13,749 bases of DNA from UBA5499 sp002426275 (lineage in GTDB: Bacteria > Bacillota > DTU084): positions 1 through 13,749 of the forward strand of contig CALASN010000092.1 of the NCBI GenBank assembly GCA_937888735.1, read 5' to 3'. Below are positions 1 through 6,188 of this stretch, piece by piece; position 1 is the stretch's first letter, and every line of letters begins with the position of its first letter. The notes beneath the pieces were generated by a model, which had not been told where the DNA came from, made no database searches, and was given only the letters and a program-made list of their open reading frames with translations. The translations under genes were made by a program, and so were the position numbers.

Positions 1-96
1 GGCGCTTATCTGCCAGACTTCGTAATTAAGTCCAGATTTAACCGGGCCTGCCCCGTGAAATCTGGACTTAATTACGAAGTCTGGCAGATAAGCGCC
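1..96. repeat. Perfect inverted repeat (fold-back) at window edge
   Basis: Bases 1-39 are the exact reverse complement of bases 58-96, with an 18-base spacer (40-57). Reading the minus strand from the hydrolase gene at right, the frame runs through 58-96 and the spacer giving sensible family sequence (IKSRFHGAGPV). It then enters the inverted copy, where the expected continuation of this family (a T-I/L-R-x-L-L-T-H-like stretch) is replaced by KSGLNYEV. The left arm is therefore an inverted duplicate of the gene and not its natural continuation. A chimeric or fold-back read at a contig end is the simplest explanation; a real hairpin rearrangement is possible. Confidence 0.95.
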
Positions 97-435
97 CAGG
101 GGAGAATCCAAAGTCAGTTTCCCGGCTTCCTTCAGCTGCATGACGGAAACTGCGGTGAAGAGTTTCGTGACGGAGCCCACTTTATAGCCGGTACCGGGGG
201 CGGCGGGGATCTTCTTTTCAGGATCCGCGTAGCCAAAGCCTGCTGCCCAGATCAGAGAGTCCGCATCCACCAAGGCGATGCTTAAAGCCTGAAACTGCCC
301 TTTCCGAAGCCGCTTTTGGATCAGCGCGCTCAGCTGTTTTTTCGTTTGCGGATAGAGTTCGCTGCGGGCAGGTTCGCCGGCTGAAACTGTCAGGAGAGTC
401 GAGGCCAAAAGCAAGATGCCGAGCCGAAGAAGCAT
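40..435 (-). CDS. Serine hydrolase, beta-lactamase/class C-like family, 5' part only
   Basis: About 132 codons of the N-terminal part can be read. Residues 1-19 form a signal peptide (short basic start, LGILLLASTLLTVSA, likely cleavage after A19), so the product is exported. The mature part carries the nucleophile motif S88-V-T-K91 (SxxK), followed by LFTAVSVMQLKEAGKLTLD and the LP-D-F-x-I-K-S-R-F stretch typical of the beta-lactamase/D-aminopeptidase/esterase family (Pfam Beta-lactamase). The start ATG at 433-435 is preceded by AGGAG about 8 nt upstream. The downstream catalytic Y-x-N and H/K-x-G motifs are missing, because the gene is cut at about position 40 by the inverted repeat at the window edge. 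Members are esterases, peptidases or beta-lactamases, and the substrate cannot be told from this part. The serine-hydrolase family call is secure; an antibiotic resistance role is not supported. Confidence 0.85.
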
Positions 436-439
436 TGCG

Positions 440-800
440 TTCACTCCTCGCGAAAGATGGTTTATTATTCAGCTACAAGTTGGGGAAATCCTCTTTCCGC
501 TCCATCAACGAGGACGCTTTTTGGCTTACGCCACGCAAAGATGGCTAACCGGCAAGGCGGAACGACAGTATGGGATGCAGTAAAGGAGAGCTGTGGCCGC
601 CTTCGGGTACAGTCGTTAGAAGCATACATTGAACACTTGAATCCGGAAATGCGCGGGAAAAAATTATGCTCCCCGCGCTTCATTGATTCAGCGATTTGCT
701 CTTTGCCAAGAAAACAAAAGAGGCGCCGTCCGTACCGGCGCCAAGCTGCGGGAATGCTGAACAAGCAAAGACTGCTAATCGGCCGAGCGAACGCGCATGG
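440..800. other. No convincing gene; possible intron or mobile-element debris
   Basis: Open frames of 115 and 122 codons exist on the two strands, but neither product resembles a known family and neither has a good ribosome binding site. The stretch contains a strong short hairpin (722-728 with 736-742, arms GGCGCCG/CGGCGCC) and runs directly into the group II intron-like 3' structure at 806-873, so it may be intron RNA or an eroded element. No reverse transcriptase motif such as YADD is visible. Confidence 0.4.
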
Positions 801-880
801 ATGATGAGCATCACGTATGAAGGAAAACTTCACGTACAGTTTGACGAGGAAGGGCCGGTATCACCGGTCCTTCACGCTAC
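780..880 (+). mobile_element. Possible 3' end (domain V/VI) of a degenerate group II intron
   Basis: Positions 806-843 resemble intron domain V: an AGC triad, a GTATGAAG-GAAA-CTTCACGTAC hairpin core and a closing GTT that can pair with the AGC. They are followed at 849-873 by a 10-bp stem with a 5-nt loop, placed where domain VI lies, and then ACGCTAC, which resembles intron 3' ends. Conceptual translation (ITYEGKLHVQFDEEG) resembles short spurious proteins that I recall being annotated on such intron ends. Against it: the lower part of the domain V stem has three or four extra bases, no 5' GTGCG boundary was identified, and there is no maturase. If real it is a remnant. The 849-873 stem could otherwise be a hairpin downstream of the acetyltransferase gene. 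Confidence 0.4.
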
Positions 881-952
881 CTTCATTAAGGTTGCATTCG
901 CAGGAAAATCGTGCGGCGCATTCTGCACGGTATGATAAATACTGCGCGACAA

Positions 953-1504
953 TTACAGCGTACGAATTACTTTGCATGGGTTGCCGACAGCCAAACTGTT
1001 CGGCGGGATATCTTTTGTAACGACACTGCCCGCGCCGATTACGCTGTTCGCGCCAATCGTCACGCCCGGCAGGACGATGGCGCCGGTACAAATCCAGACG
1101 TTGTCGCCAATCGTGACAGGAAATGCGTATTCCAATCCCGCCAGACGCTGCTCCACATTCATCGCGTGTTCTTCTGTAATGATACAAACATTAGGGGCGA
1201 TAAATACGTTGTTTCCAATCGTAATTTTTCCGCTGTCCATGAGCTTACAGTTGACGTTAAGGAAAAAATTATCTCCCACCGTGGTATTGTATCCATAGGT
1301 GCAAAACAGTGGCTGCTCCACAACGCAGTTATCTCCAGTCTTGCCCAGCAATTCGCGTATAGCAGCCTGCCGTGCATCGCGATCCAGAGGGTGCAGATTG
1401 TTATAAGCGTACAGCTTCCTCACGGTGACGTCACGGTCTGCAACAAGCTCAGGATCACCCGGTTGGTATAACATACCGGCGTGCGATTTTTCTTTTTCCG
1501 TCAT
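953..1504 (-). CDS. maa: Maltose/galactoside O-acetyltransferase (hexapeptide-repeat family)
   Basis: The 183-residue product transfers acetyl from acetyl-CoA to a sugar hydroxyl in the cytoplasm (Maa/LacA/NodL group). It begins MTEKEKSHAGMLYQPGDPEL, the typical Mac N-terminal segment, and continues into left-handed beta-helix hexapeptide repeats (GDNFFLNVNC, IGNNVFIAPN, IGDNVWICTG, VLPGVTIGAN, SVIGAGSVVTKDIP), ending GNPCKVIR as usual. The likely catalytic His is in the EEHAMN segment, aligned with His115 of LacA. The chosen ATG at 1502-1504 has GAGGTG upstream and matches the family start. A second in-frame ATG at 1553-1555, 17 codons upstream, also has AGGAG 5 nt before it and would add MDKYLSAFEKKFIEVSI. 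Monocistronic. The enzyme often serves sugar detoxification, which would fit the sugar-related setting. The family is secure; the exact acceptor sugar is unknown. Confidence 0.93.
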   Translation of the reverse strand: MTEKEKSHAGMLYQPGDPELVADRDVTVRKLYAYNNLHPLDRDARQAAIRELLGKTGDNCVVEQPLFCTYGYNTTVGDNFFLNVNCKLMDSGKITIGNNVFIAPNVCIITEEHAMNVEQRLAGLEYAFPVTIGDNVWICTGAIVLPGVTIGANSVIGAGSVVTKDIPPNSLAVGNPCKVIRTL

Positions 1505-1590
1505 TATAGACACCTCAATAAACTTTTTTTCAAACGCACTAAGATATTTGTCCATTGGCGCTCCTGCTAAAAGTGCATGAGTGCGTAATC

Positions 1591-1599
1591 ATTATACCA
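1591..1599 (-). promoter_or_regulatory. Extended -10 promoter for the acetyltransferase gene
   Basis: Read on the minus strand this is TGGTATAAT, a consensus extended -10 (TGn-TATAAT), about 36 bases before the upstream of the two acetyltransferase start codons. No good -35 is visible, which is common for extended -10 promoters. A transcript from here would include both candidate starts. Confidence 0.6.
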
Positions 1600-1619
1600 G
1601 ATACGCATAAAAAAGGCGA

Positions 1620-1943
1620 TATGCTTTTTTAATCGACCTTAAGCGTACGCCGTGCTCTACTCCGGAAGTTATCTTTTAATTCACGACTCAGACGAATTAA
1701 GCCAAGGATCGTTGTTTTTGCTTGAAACTTCAGATATACTAGCATTATATAAATCAAAAGTTTTCCAGTCTGCATTAGGCGGCAGCTGTGGCTACGAGGA
1801 ACTATTTTAGCACAATTCTTTCGCCTGTTGACAGAAATGGCTATAGCGCAGCCACAGCGTTGTCTTTCACGGGAGAGCGGTTAACGCCGGTTTGACGCTA
1901 AAATAATCGCGACAATTTTAGAGCAACAACAGGGAGTATTTCA
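1620..1943. other. Intergenic region upstream of the MFS gene
   Basis: About 320 bases without a gene separate the divergently transcribed acetyltransferase and MFS transporter. The stretch is AT-rich in its middle. It contains a separated inverted repeat GCTGTGGCT (1785-1793) / AGCCACAGC (1850-1858) and a palindrome at 1898-1921 close to the transporter start. No RNA gene was recognised. Confidence 0.6.
1892..1921 (+). promoter_or_regulatory. Candidate operator/promoter of the MFS transporter
   Basis: TTGACG (1892-1897) is followed at once by an imperfect 24-bp palindrome: CTAAAAT (1898-1904) and ATTTTAG (1915-1921) flank a centred TCGCGA (1907-1912), with 20 of 24 positions symmetric. It ends 22 bases before the transporter ATG. 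The form, with AT-rich arms and a central CG step, resembles operators of LacI-type repressors, but none is encoded in the window. The -10 element is poor, so the promoter call is weaker than the operator call. Confidence 0.4.
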
Positions 1944-3125
1944 ATGAAGCTCGATTATAAAAAAACGCTACAGGCTTGCTTTATAGGTTATATCGTGCAA
2001 GCTATTGTCAATAATTTCGTGCCGCTTTTATTTTTGACCTTTCAAAATCGCTATGGTATCCCCTTAGCGAACATTACCACGCTTGTGACGATTAATTTTG
2101 GTTTGCAATTGGCGATAGATGCTCTCGCGGCGGGGTTCGTCGATAAGATCGGCTATCGCCTGTCCGCTCTGATTGCACACCTGTTAGCTGCAACCGGCCT
2201 GATTTCCCTGACGATCTTACCCGAATTGTTTTCTGATCCCTTTGTGGGTCTGTTGCTAGCCGTCCTGATTTACGCTGCGGGGGGCGGAATGCTTGAAGTT
2301 TTAATCAGTCCGCTTGTGGAAAGTTGTCCGACAGATAATAAAGAAAAAGCGATGAGCCTTTTGCATTCGTTTTATTGCTGGGGGCACGTGGGCGTGGTTC
2401 TGCTTTCCACGCTTTTTTTCCGTCTCTTTGGGATCGCAAATTGGAAGATCCTTGCCCTCTTATGGGCGGCCATCCCAGTGATCAATGCTGTTACCTTCAC
2501 GAAAGTGCCCATTGCGTCTTTGCTTGCGGACAGTGAGAGCGGGCTTGCCGTCCTAGAGCTCGTGAAGAAAAAGAATTTTTGGGTTTTCATGCTGCTGATG
2601 CTCTGCGCCGGAGCCAGCGAACAAGCCGTCAGTCAATGGTCTTCCGCATTTGCGGAAAAGGGACTTGGAGTCGGCAAGACGGTTGGCGACCTTGCGGGGC
2701 CAATGTCTTTTGCGGCAATGATGGGAGCGGTGAGACTGTTCTATGGCAAATACGGGGAGAGGCTCAATCTGAACAGCTTTATGGCCTATAGCGCTACTGT
2801 CTGTGTGGGCGCATATCTTATCATCTCCTTGTCGCCGCTACCTGGTTTAGGACTCATCGGCTGCGGACTGTGCGGCCTGTCGGTCGGCATTTTGTGGCCT
2901 GGGGCTTTCAGTATGGCAGCTGCCGCCATAAAAGGGGGCGGGACTGCCATGTTCGCTTTTCTGGCCTTGGCAGGGGATCTCGGCTGCGCTGCCGGACCGA
3001 CATTGGTCGGTCTCGTATCCAGCGCCGCGGATGATAATTTGAAGACTGGCATTTTGGCGGGAATCGTATTTCCTATCGTTCTCCTTTGGGGTATGGCGCT
3101 GAAAAGGAAAAACCAAGAGGCATAG
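1944..3125 (+). CDS. MFS transporter (12-TM, sugar-type)
   Basis: A 393-residue integral membrane protein with about twelve hydrophobic segments, the normal size for a major facilitator permease. Early segments (FIGYIVQAIVNNFVPLLFL), the loop between TM2 and TM3 (FVDKIGYR, a reduced form of the MFS motif A G-x-L-a-D-r-x-G-r), a central cytoplasmic loop near residues 190-210 and a basic tail (MALKRKNQEA) support the family. The start ATG has GGGAG about 8 nt upstream. It lies divergent from the acetyltransferase gene and convergent with the AraC gene. The conserved pattern LHSFYCWGHVG resembles FHS-family and related sugar permeases, so sugar or sugar-acid uptake is likely, but the substrate and even the direction cannot be read from the sequence. 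It could feed the cluster at 4121-11659. Confidence 0.88.
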   Translation: MKLDYKKTLQACFIGYIVQAIVNNFVPLLFLTFQNRYGIPLANITTLVTINFGLQLAIDALAAGFVDKIGYRLSALIAHLLAATGLISLTILPELFSDPFVGLLLAVLIYAAGGGMLEVLISPLVESCPTDNKEKAMSLLHSFYCWGHVGVVLLSTLFFRLFGIANWKILALLWAAIPVINAVTFTKVPIASLLADSESGLAVLELVKKKNFWVFMLLMLCAGASEQAVSQWSSAFAEKGLGVGKTVGDLAGPMSFAAMMGAVRLFYGKYGERLNLNSFMAYSATVCVGAYLIISLSPLPGLGLIGCGLCGLSVGILWPGAFSMAAAAIKGGGTAMFAFLALAGDLGCAAGPTLVGLVSSAADDNLKTGILAGIVFPIVLLWGMALKRKNQEA

Positions 3126-3998
3126 TTAGGCGGGAGGCGTAATGTCTGAAGGCGTTCTGCCGGTGATCTTTTTGAAAGCTTTATAAAAGTTTGCCGTGTT
3201 GTTAAAGCCGCACCGGGTGGCGATTTCCAGTTTCGTGAGGTCTGTTGTCCTGAGCAATTCCACGGCTTGCTCCACCCGGCGGATGGTAATGTACTCCCAG
3301 GGAGAAAGACCGTTGTATTTTTTGAATTGATTGCTGAAGTAGGCTTTGCTGAGATTCGCCATGCCGGCGATTCCGGCTAAGCTCAAATCCTGGTTGATGT
3401 TTCGATCGATGTATTCCATCGCCCGATTCAGGTTCTGGAGTTTTTCGTTTTGCCCGGAGTAGTTTTTGCCTGAGCCGACGTAATCAAAGTCGCGAATTAT
3501 TTCGATCAGCAGCTGGAGCAAGAAAGTCTTCACCATATTTTCATATTCCGGGCGCTTTTGGGAAAACTCGTCCTCAATGGCCAAAAGCAAGCCTCTGATC
3601 CGGTCGGTGGCAGGGTTTTCCCGGGCCAATCTGTTTTCGAAGTTTTGATTTCTGTCAAAGAACACCCGCAGCAATCCCACATTGGAGATACCGTCTTCCT
3701 TTGCCCAAATGAAGCGAGGCTCAAAATGGACGTTGAGAATATCCAGCGGCGCAAAAGGCTCAATTTCGGTAATGCAGTGAATTTCATTGGTGCTGAAGAG
3801 AAAAATGTCGTTTTTCCGGAAATGATATTTTTTGTTTTGCACCGTATAGGCGCCGCTTCCGGAGAGAAAGAGGGCAATTTCAAAGGCCGTATGGTGGTGC
3901 TCACGAAAAACTCGCCTGCCAGCTGACACTTGCGAATGGTAGATCTTGAGCAAAACACGATTGCCGTTAGAAATAATAGAATTTTCTTTGAAAATCAT
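3126..3998 (-). CDS. AraC-family transcriptional regulator with N-terminal cupin sensor
   Basis: The 290-residue product has an N-terminal cupin-like ligand-binding half (REHHHTAFEIALFLSGSG, about residues 32-50, followed by YHFRKNDIFLFSTNEIH) and a C-terminal AraC/XylS double helix-turn-helix domain: SLAGIAGMANLSKAYFSNQF with NGLSPWEYI, then LTKLEIATRCGFNNTANFYK with AFKKITGRTPSD. It would bind DNA and respond to a small sugar-like ligand. The start ATG at 3996-3998 is chosen because GGAGG lies 5 nt upstream and family homology begins there. An in-frame ATG 58 codons upstream would overlap the divergent promoter and start of the next gene and lacks family similarity. The gene is divergent from the dehydratase cluster, so that cluster is its likely target. 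Its stop codon directly abuts that of the MFS gene. Confidence 0.92.
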   Translation of the reverse strand: MIFKENSIISNGNRVLLKIYHSQVSAGRRVFREHHHTAFEIALFLSGSGAYTVQNKKYHFRKNDIFLFSTNEIHCITEIEPFAPLDILNVHFEPRFIWAKEDGISNVGLLRVFFDRNQNFENRLARENPATDRIRGLLLAIEDEFSQKRPEYENMVKTFLLQLLIEIIRDFDYVGSGKNYSGQNEKLQNLNRAMEYIDRNINQDLSLAGIAGMANLSKAYFSNQFKKYNGLSPWEYITIRRVEQAVELLRTTDLTKLEIATRCGFNNTANFYKAFKKITGRTPSDITPPA

Positions 3999-4022
3999 CT
4001 CTGCCTCCACGATCGAAAGATA

Positions 4023-4049
4023 GTTGACAAACAAGGAAATATGGTTGAC
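4023..4049 (+). promoter_or_regulatory. Direct repeat GTTGAC, 21-bp period (candidate AraC-type binding site)
   Basis: GTTGAC occurs at 4023-4028 and 4044-4049, exactly 21 bp apart (two helical turns). The downstream copy overlaps the plus-strand -35 hexamer TTGACG. Tandem half-sites about 21 bp apart with the proximal one touching the -35 is the geometry of AraC-family activators such as araI1/I2. Assignment to the neighbouring regulator is inference. Confidence 0.45.
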
Positions 4050-4076
4050 GCCCGGCGCGCCGCTTTCTTTTATAAT
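4045..4076 (+). promoter_or_regulatory. Promoter of the dehydratase-GH10 cluster
   Basis: TTGACG (4045-4050) and TATAAT (4071-4076) are near-perfect hexamers but separated by 20 bp instead of 17. The spacer contains the palindrome GGCGCGCC. Such an over-long spacer is typically weak without an activator, fitting control by the adjacent AraC protein. The -10 is 44 bases before the start codon. Confidence 0.55.
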
Positions 4077-4099
4077 AACATTAACGATTCTAATGTCAA
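4070..4099 (-). promoter_or_regulatory. Promoter of the AraC gene, overlapping the divergent one
   Basis: On the minus strand, TTGACA (4099-4094) and TTATAA (4075-4070) are 18 bp apart. The -10 overlaps the plus-strand -10 (4071-4076), so the two promoters are mutually exclusive at the DNA level. An inverted repeat ACATTA/TAATGT (4078-4083 and 4091-4096, 7-bp spacer) sits between this -35 and -10 and could be a repressor or autoregulatory site. Confidence 0.55.
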
Positions 4100-4120
4100 T
4101 GTAATAAAGGAGAACGACGA

Positions 4121-5494
4121 ATGGAAAAGCAAACGGCCTCGGATTATATTTCCGGAAATGTGAATACCTCATCCAGCCCTTCGCAACTAAAGATAACAGA
4201 TCTGCGAGTCACAAATATCGACGGCGCTCCCAAGCATTGCCTGTTGCTTAAGATCTATACGAATCAGGATTTGGTGGGATACGGCGAGCTGCGGGATGCC
4301 TCCAGCGCCACCTATGCGCTGATGCTTAAGTCTCGCTTGCTAGGCGAGAACCCCTGCAACGTGGATAAGCTTTTTCGCAGGATCAGACAGTTCGGAGGGC
4401 ATTCCAGACAAGGCGGAGGCGTCTGCGGCATCGAGATCGCGCTCTGGGACCTGGCCGGCAAAGCCTGGGGCGTGCCTCTGTATCAAATGTTGGGCGGCAA
4501 ATTCCGCGATAAGGTAAGGATGTATTGCGACACAGATCTCGATGGCAAACATACCGGTAAAGAGATGGGATTGGCTTTACAAAAAAGGATTGACGCAGGC
4601 TTCACTTTTTTGAAGATGGATCTGGGAATTGAGCTACTGCTGGACGAGCCAGGCTGCTTGAATGCGCCAGCGGGATTTTTGGAGGAGCTCAAAAGGTACT
4701 CTTTGAAAACTATTCAGCACCAGAAGGGTTCCATTGACCGCGAGCTGATGCTGGGGAAAAATTATGAGCTCTTCACAATTCCTCATCACGCGACCGGGAT
4801 TCACCTGACGCCAAAGGGGCTGGATTACCTTGAGAATTATGTGAGGGAAGTTCGCTCCGTGATTGGGTATGAAGTACCCCTTGCCGTCGACCATCTCGGC
4901 CACATCTGCATTGAAGACTGCATTCTGCTGGCCAGGCGATTGGAAAAATATAACCTGGCCTGGCTGGAAGACGTTGCCCCCTGGCAGTACACAAATCATT
5001 ATCAGAAAATCGCCCGGAGCTGCAATATTCCCATTTGTACGGGCGAGGACATCTACCTTGCCAAGAACTTCGAGCCGCTCATGGCAAACGGCGGCGTGGC
5101 TGTGGTCCATCCGGATCCCTTGACCGTGGGCGGAGCGCTGGAGATGAAAAAGCTTGGCGATATGTGCGACGACTATGGAGTGGCGATGGCGATTCATATG
5201 GCGGAAAGCCCCATCGCCTGCCTGGCTGCGATCCACTGCGCGGCGGCAGTGCAGAATATCTTGGCAGTGGAATTTCACTCCGCAGATATTCCCTGGTGGA
5301 ACGATTTAGCCATTGGGATCGATAACCCGCTTATTCAAGACGGGTTTGTGAAAGTGCCGGAAAAGCCGGGCTTGGGGATCGATTCGTTGAACGAAGAGGT
5401 AATCGCCCAGCATATTCACAAAAAATATCCCGGACAGTGGGAGCCCACCGACCAGTGGGATGCCGAATGGGCAAACGACAGAGAATGGAGTTGA
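4121..5494 (+). CDS. Enolase-superfamily acid-sugar dehydratase (mandelate racemase/muconate lactonizing enzyme family)
   Basis: A 457-residue enzyme with the N-terminal capping domain (about residues 23-130; GGVCGIEIALWDLAGKAWG, then LYQMLGG) and a C-terminal (beta/alpha)7-beta barrel. Visible catalytic features: K165-M-D167 at the end of the second barrel strand, presumed Mg ligands D257 (VDHLGH), E283 (WLEDVAP) and E309 (TGEDIY), a D332 in HPDPLTVGG, and H359 in AIHMAESP as the likely general acid/base. This residue set is that of sugar-acid dehydratases (galactonate/mannonate/gluconate-like), which convert an aldonate into a 2-keto-3-deoxy acid. A long insert at about 170-245 and a 20-residue N-terminal extension (Ser/Thr-rich) make it larger than the usual ~400 residues. 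AAGGAG lies 8 nt before the ATG. It is the first gene of the cluster, 4 nt before the next gene, and its exact substrate is unknown. Confidence 0.9.
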   Translation: MEKQTASDYISGNVNTSSSPSQLKITDLRVTNIDGAPKHCLLLKIYTNQDLVGYGELRDASSATYALMLKSRLLGENPCNVDKLFRRIRQFGGHSRQGGGVCGIEIALWDLAGKAWGVPLYQMLGGKFRDKVRMYCDTDLDGKHTGKEMGLALQKRIDAGFTFLKMDLGIELLLDEPGCLNAPAGFLEELKRYSLKTIQHQKGSIDRELMLGKNYELFTIPHHATGIHLTPKGLDYLENYVREVRSVIGYEVPLAVDHLGHICIEDCILLARRLEKYNLAWLEDVAPWQYTNHYQKIARSCNIPICTGEDIYLAKNFEPLMANGGVAVVHPDPLTVGGALEMKKLGDMCDDYGVAMAIHMAESPIACLAAIHCAAAVQNILAVEFHSADIPWWNDLAIGIDNPLIQDGFVKVPEKPGLGIDSLNEEVIAQHIHKKYPGQWEPTDQWDAEWANDREWS

Positions 5495-5498
5495 ACGC

Positions 5499-6188
5499 AT
5501 GAAAATTCGATGGTTGGGGCAAAGCGGCTACTTGTTGAGCGACGGGGAGACGGAAATTTGTCTCGATCCGTACCTGTCAGATGCTGTCAAGCGGGTGGCA
5601 GGCCGGGAACGGATGGTGCCGCAGCCCGTAGCGCCCGAGGAATTAAAGTCCGATCTGGTCATCTGCACGCATAATCATTTGGATCATTTAGATCCCGACG
5701 CTATCGCGCAAATGGACAAGAGGAGACTTTTTTGCGCGCCCAGCGATTGTGAAGAGACTCTGCGGCGATTGGGGGTGGAGAATTATCTGCCCTTTGACTG
5801 CGGCTGCAAAACGGAGGCCGGCGCTTTTCAGTTGGAAGCCGTCTTCGCGGATCACACTGTCCCTGCCGTCGGCCTTGTGGTCCGGCATGCCGGTCAGACG
5901 CTATACTTTTCCGGAGATACTTATTATCACCGGCGTCTTGAGGAACTCAGAGCTTACCGGCCGGATTTCATGTTCGTCTGCATCAACGGCAAATTGGGCA
6001 ATATGAATGCGCAAGAAGCTGTGCGCCTCACAGCGATCATCAGACCCAAGGTGGCTATCCCGAACCATTACGGGATGTTTGCCAGCAATACTGTGGATCC
6101 CAGCCTGTACGCGTCCGAGCTTGAGAACAGCTTCGTTATGGAATTCAATCGTAGCTATGATTTGGAGGAGATACGATGTTCGATTTAA
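5499..6188 (+). CDS. UlaG-like metallo-beta-lactamase-fold hydrolase
   Basis: A 229-residue cytoplasmic protein of the MBL fold. The metal-binding motif is H58-N-H60-L-D62-H63 (THNHLDHLD), with further ligands H119 (ADHT), D140 (SGDT) and H190 (IPNHYGMF). The short length and the terminal NHYGMF motif place it with UlaG (L-ascorbate-6-phosphate lactonase) and related lactonases. In this operon a lactonase that opens an aldonolactone is attractive, but phosphodiesterase-like members exist. The start ATG at 5499 is preferred over an upstream in-frame ATG at 5460 because it follows GGAG overlapping the upstream stop codon and gives the family start MKIRWLGQSG. The gene overlaps the next one by 13 bases, implying coupled translation. 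Confidence 0.88.
   Translation: MKIRWLGQSGYLLSDGETEICLDPYLSDAVKRVAGRERMVPQPVAPEELKSDLVICTHNHLDHLDPDAIAQMDKRRLFCAPSDCEETLRRLGVENYLPFDCGCKTEAGAFQLEAVFADHTVPAVGLVVRHAGQTLYFSGDTYYHRRLEELRAYRPDFMFVCINGKLGNMNAQEAVRLTAIIRPKVAIPNHYGMFASNTVDPSLYASELENSFVMEFNRSYDLEEIRCSI

Noticed and set aside
1..96. Hairpin telomere or transposon end
   Set aside because: The frame evidence shows inverted duplication of a hydrolase gene, and no transposase or telomere resolvase signal is present.
457..833. Overlapping open frames of 115 (plus) and 122 (minus) codons
   Set aside because: Neither has a recognisable family, good ribosome binding site or coding-like composition; they overlap a probable non-coding or intron-like stretch.
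1785..1858. Separated inverted repeat GCTGTGGCT/AGCCACAGC as a riboswitch or attenuator
   Set aside because: Nine-base arms 56 bases apart with no T-run or known riboswitch core; could be chance.
3126..4172. AraC regulator read from an ATG 58 codons further upstream
   Set aside because: The extension overlaps both divergent promoters and the next gene's start, has no family similarity, and the inner ATG has a strong GGAGG.
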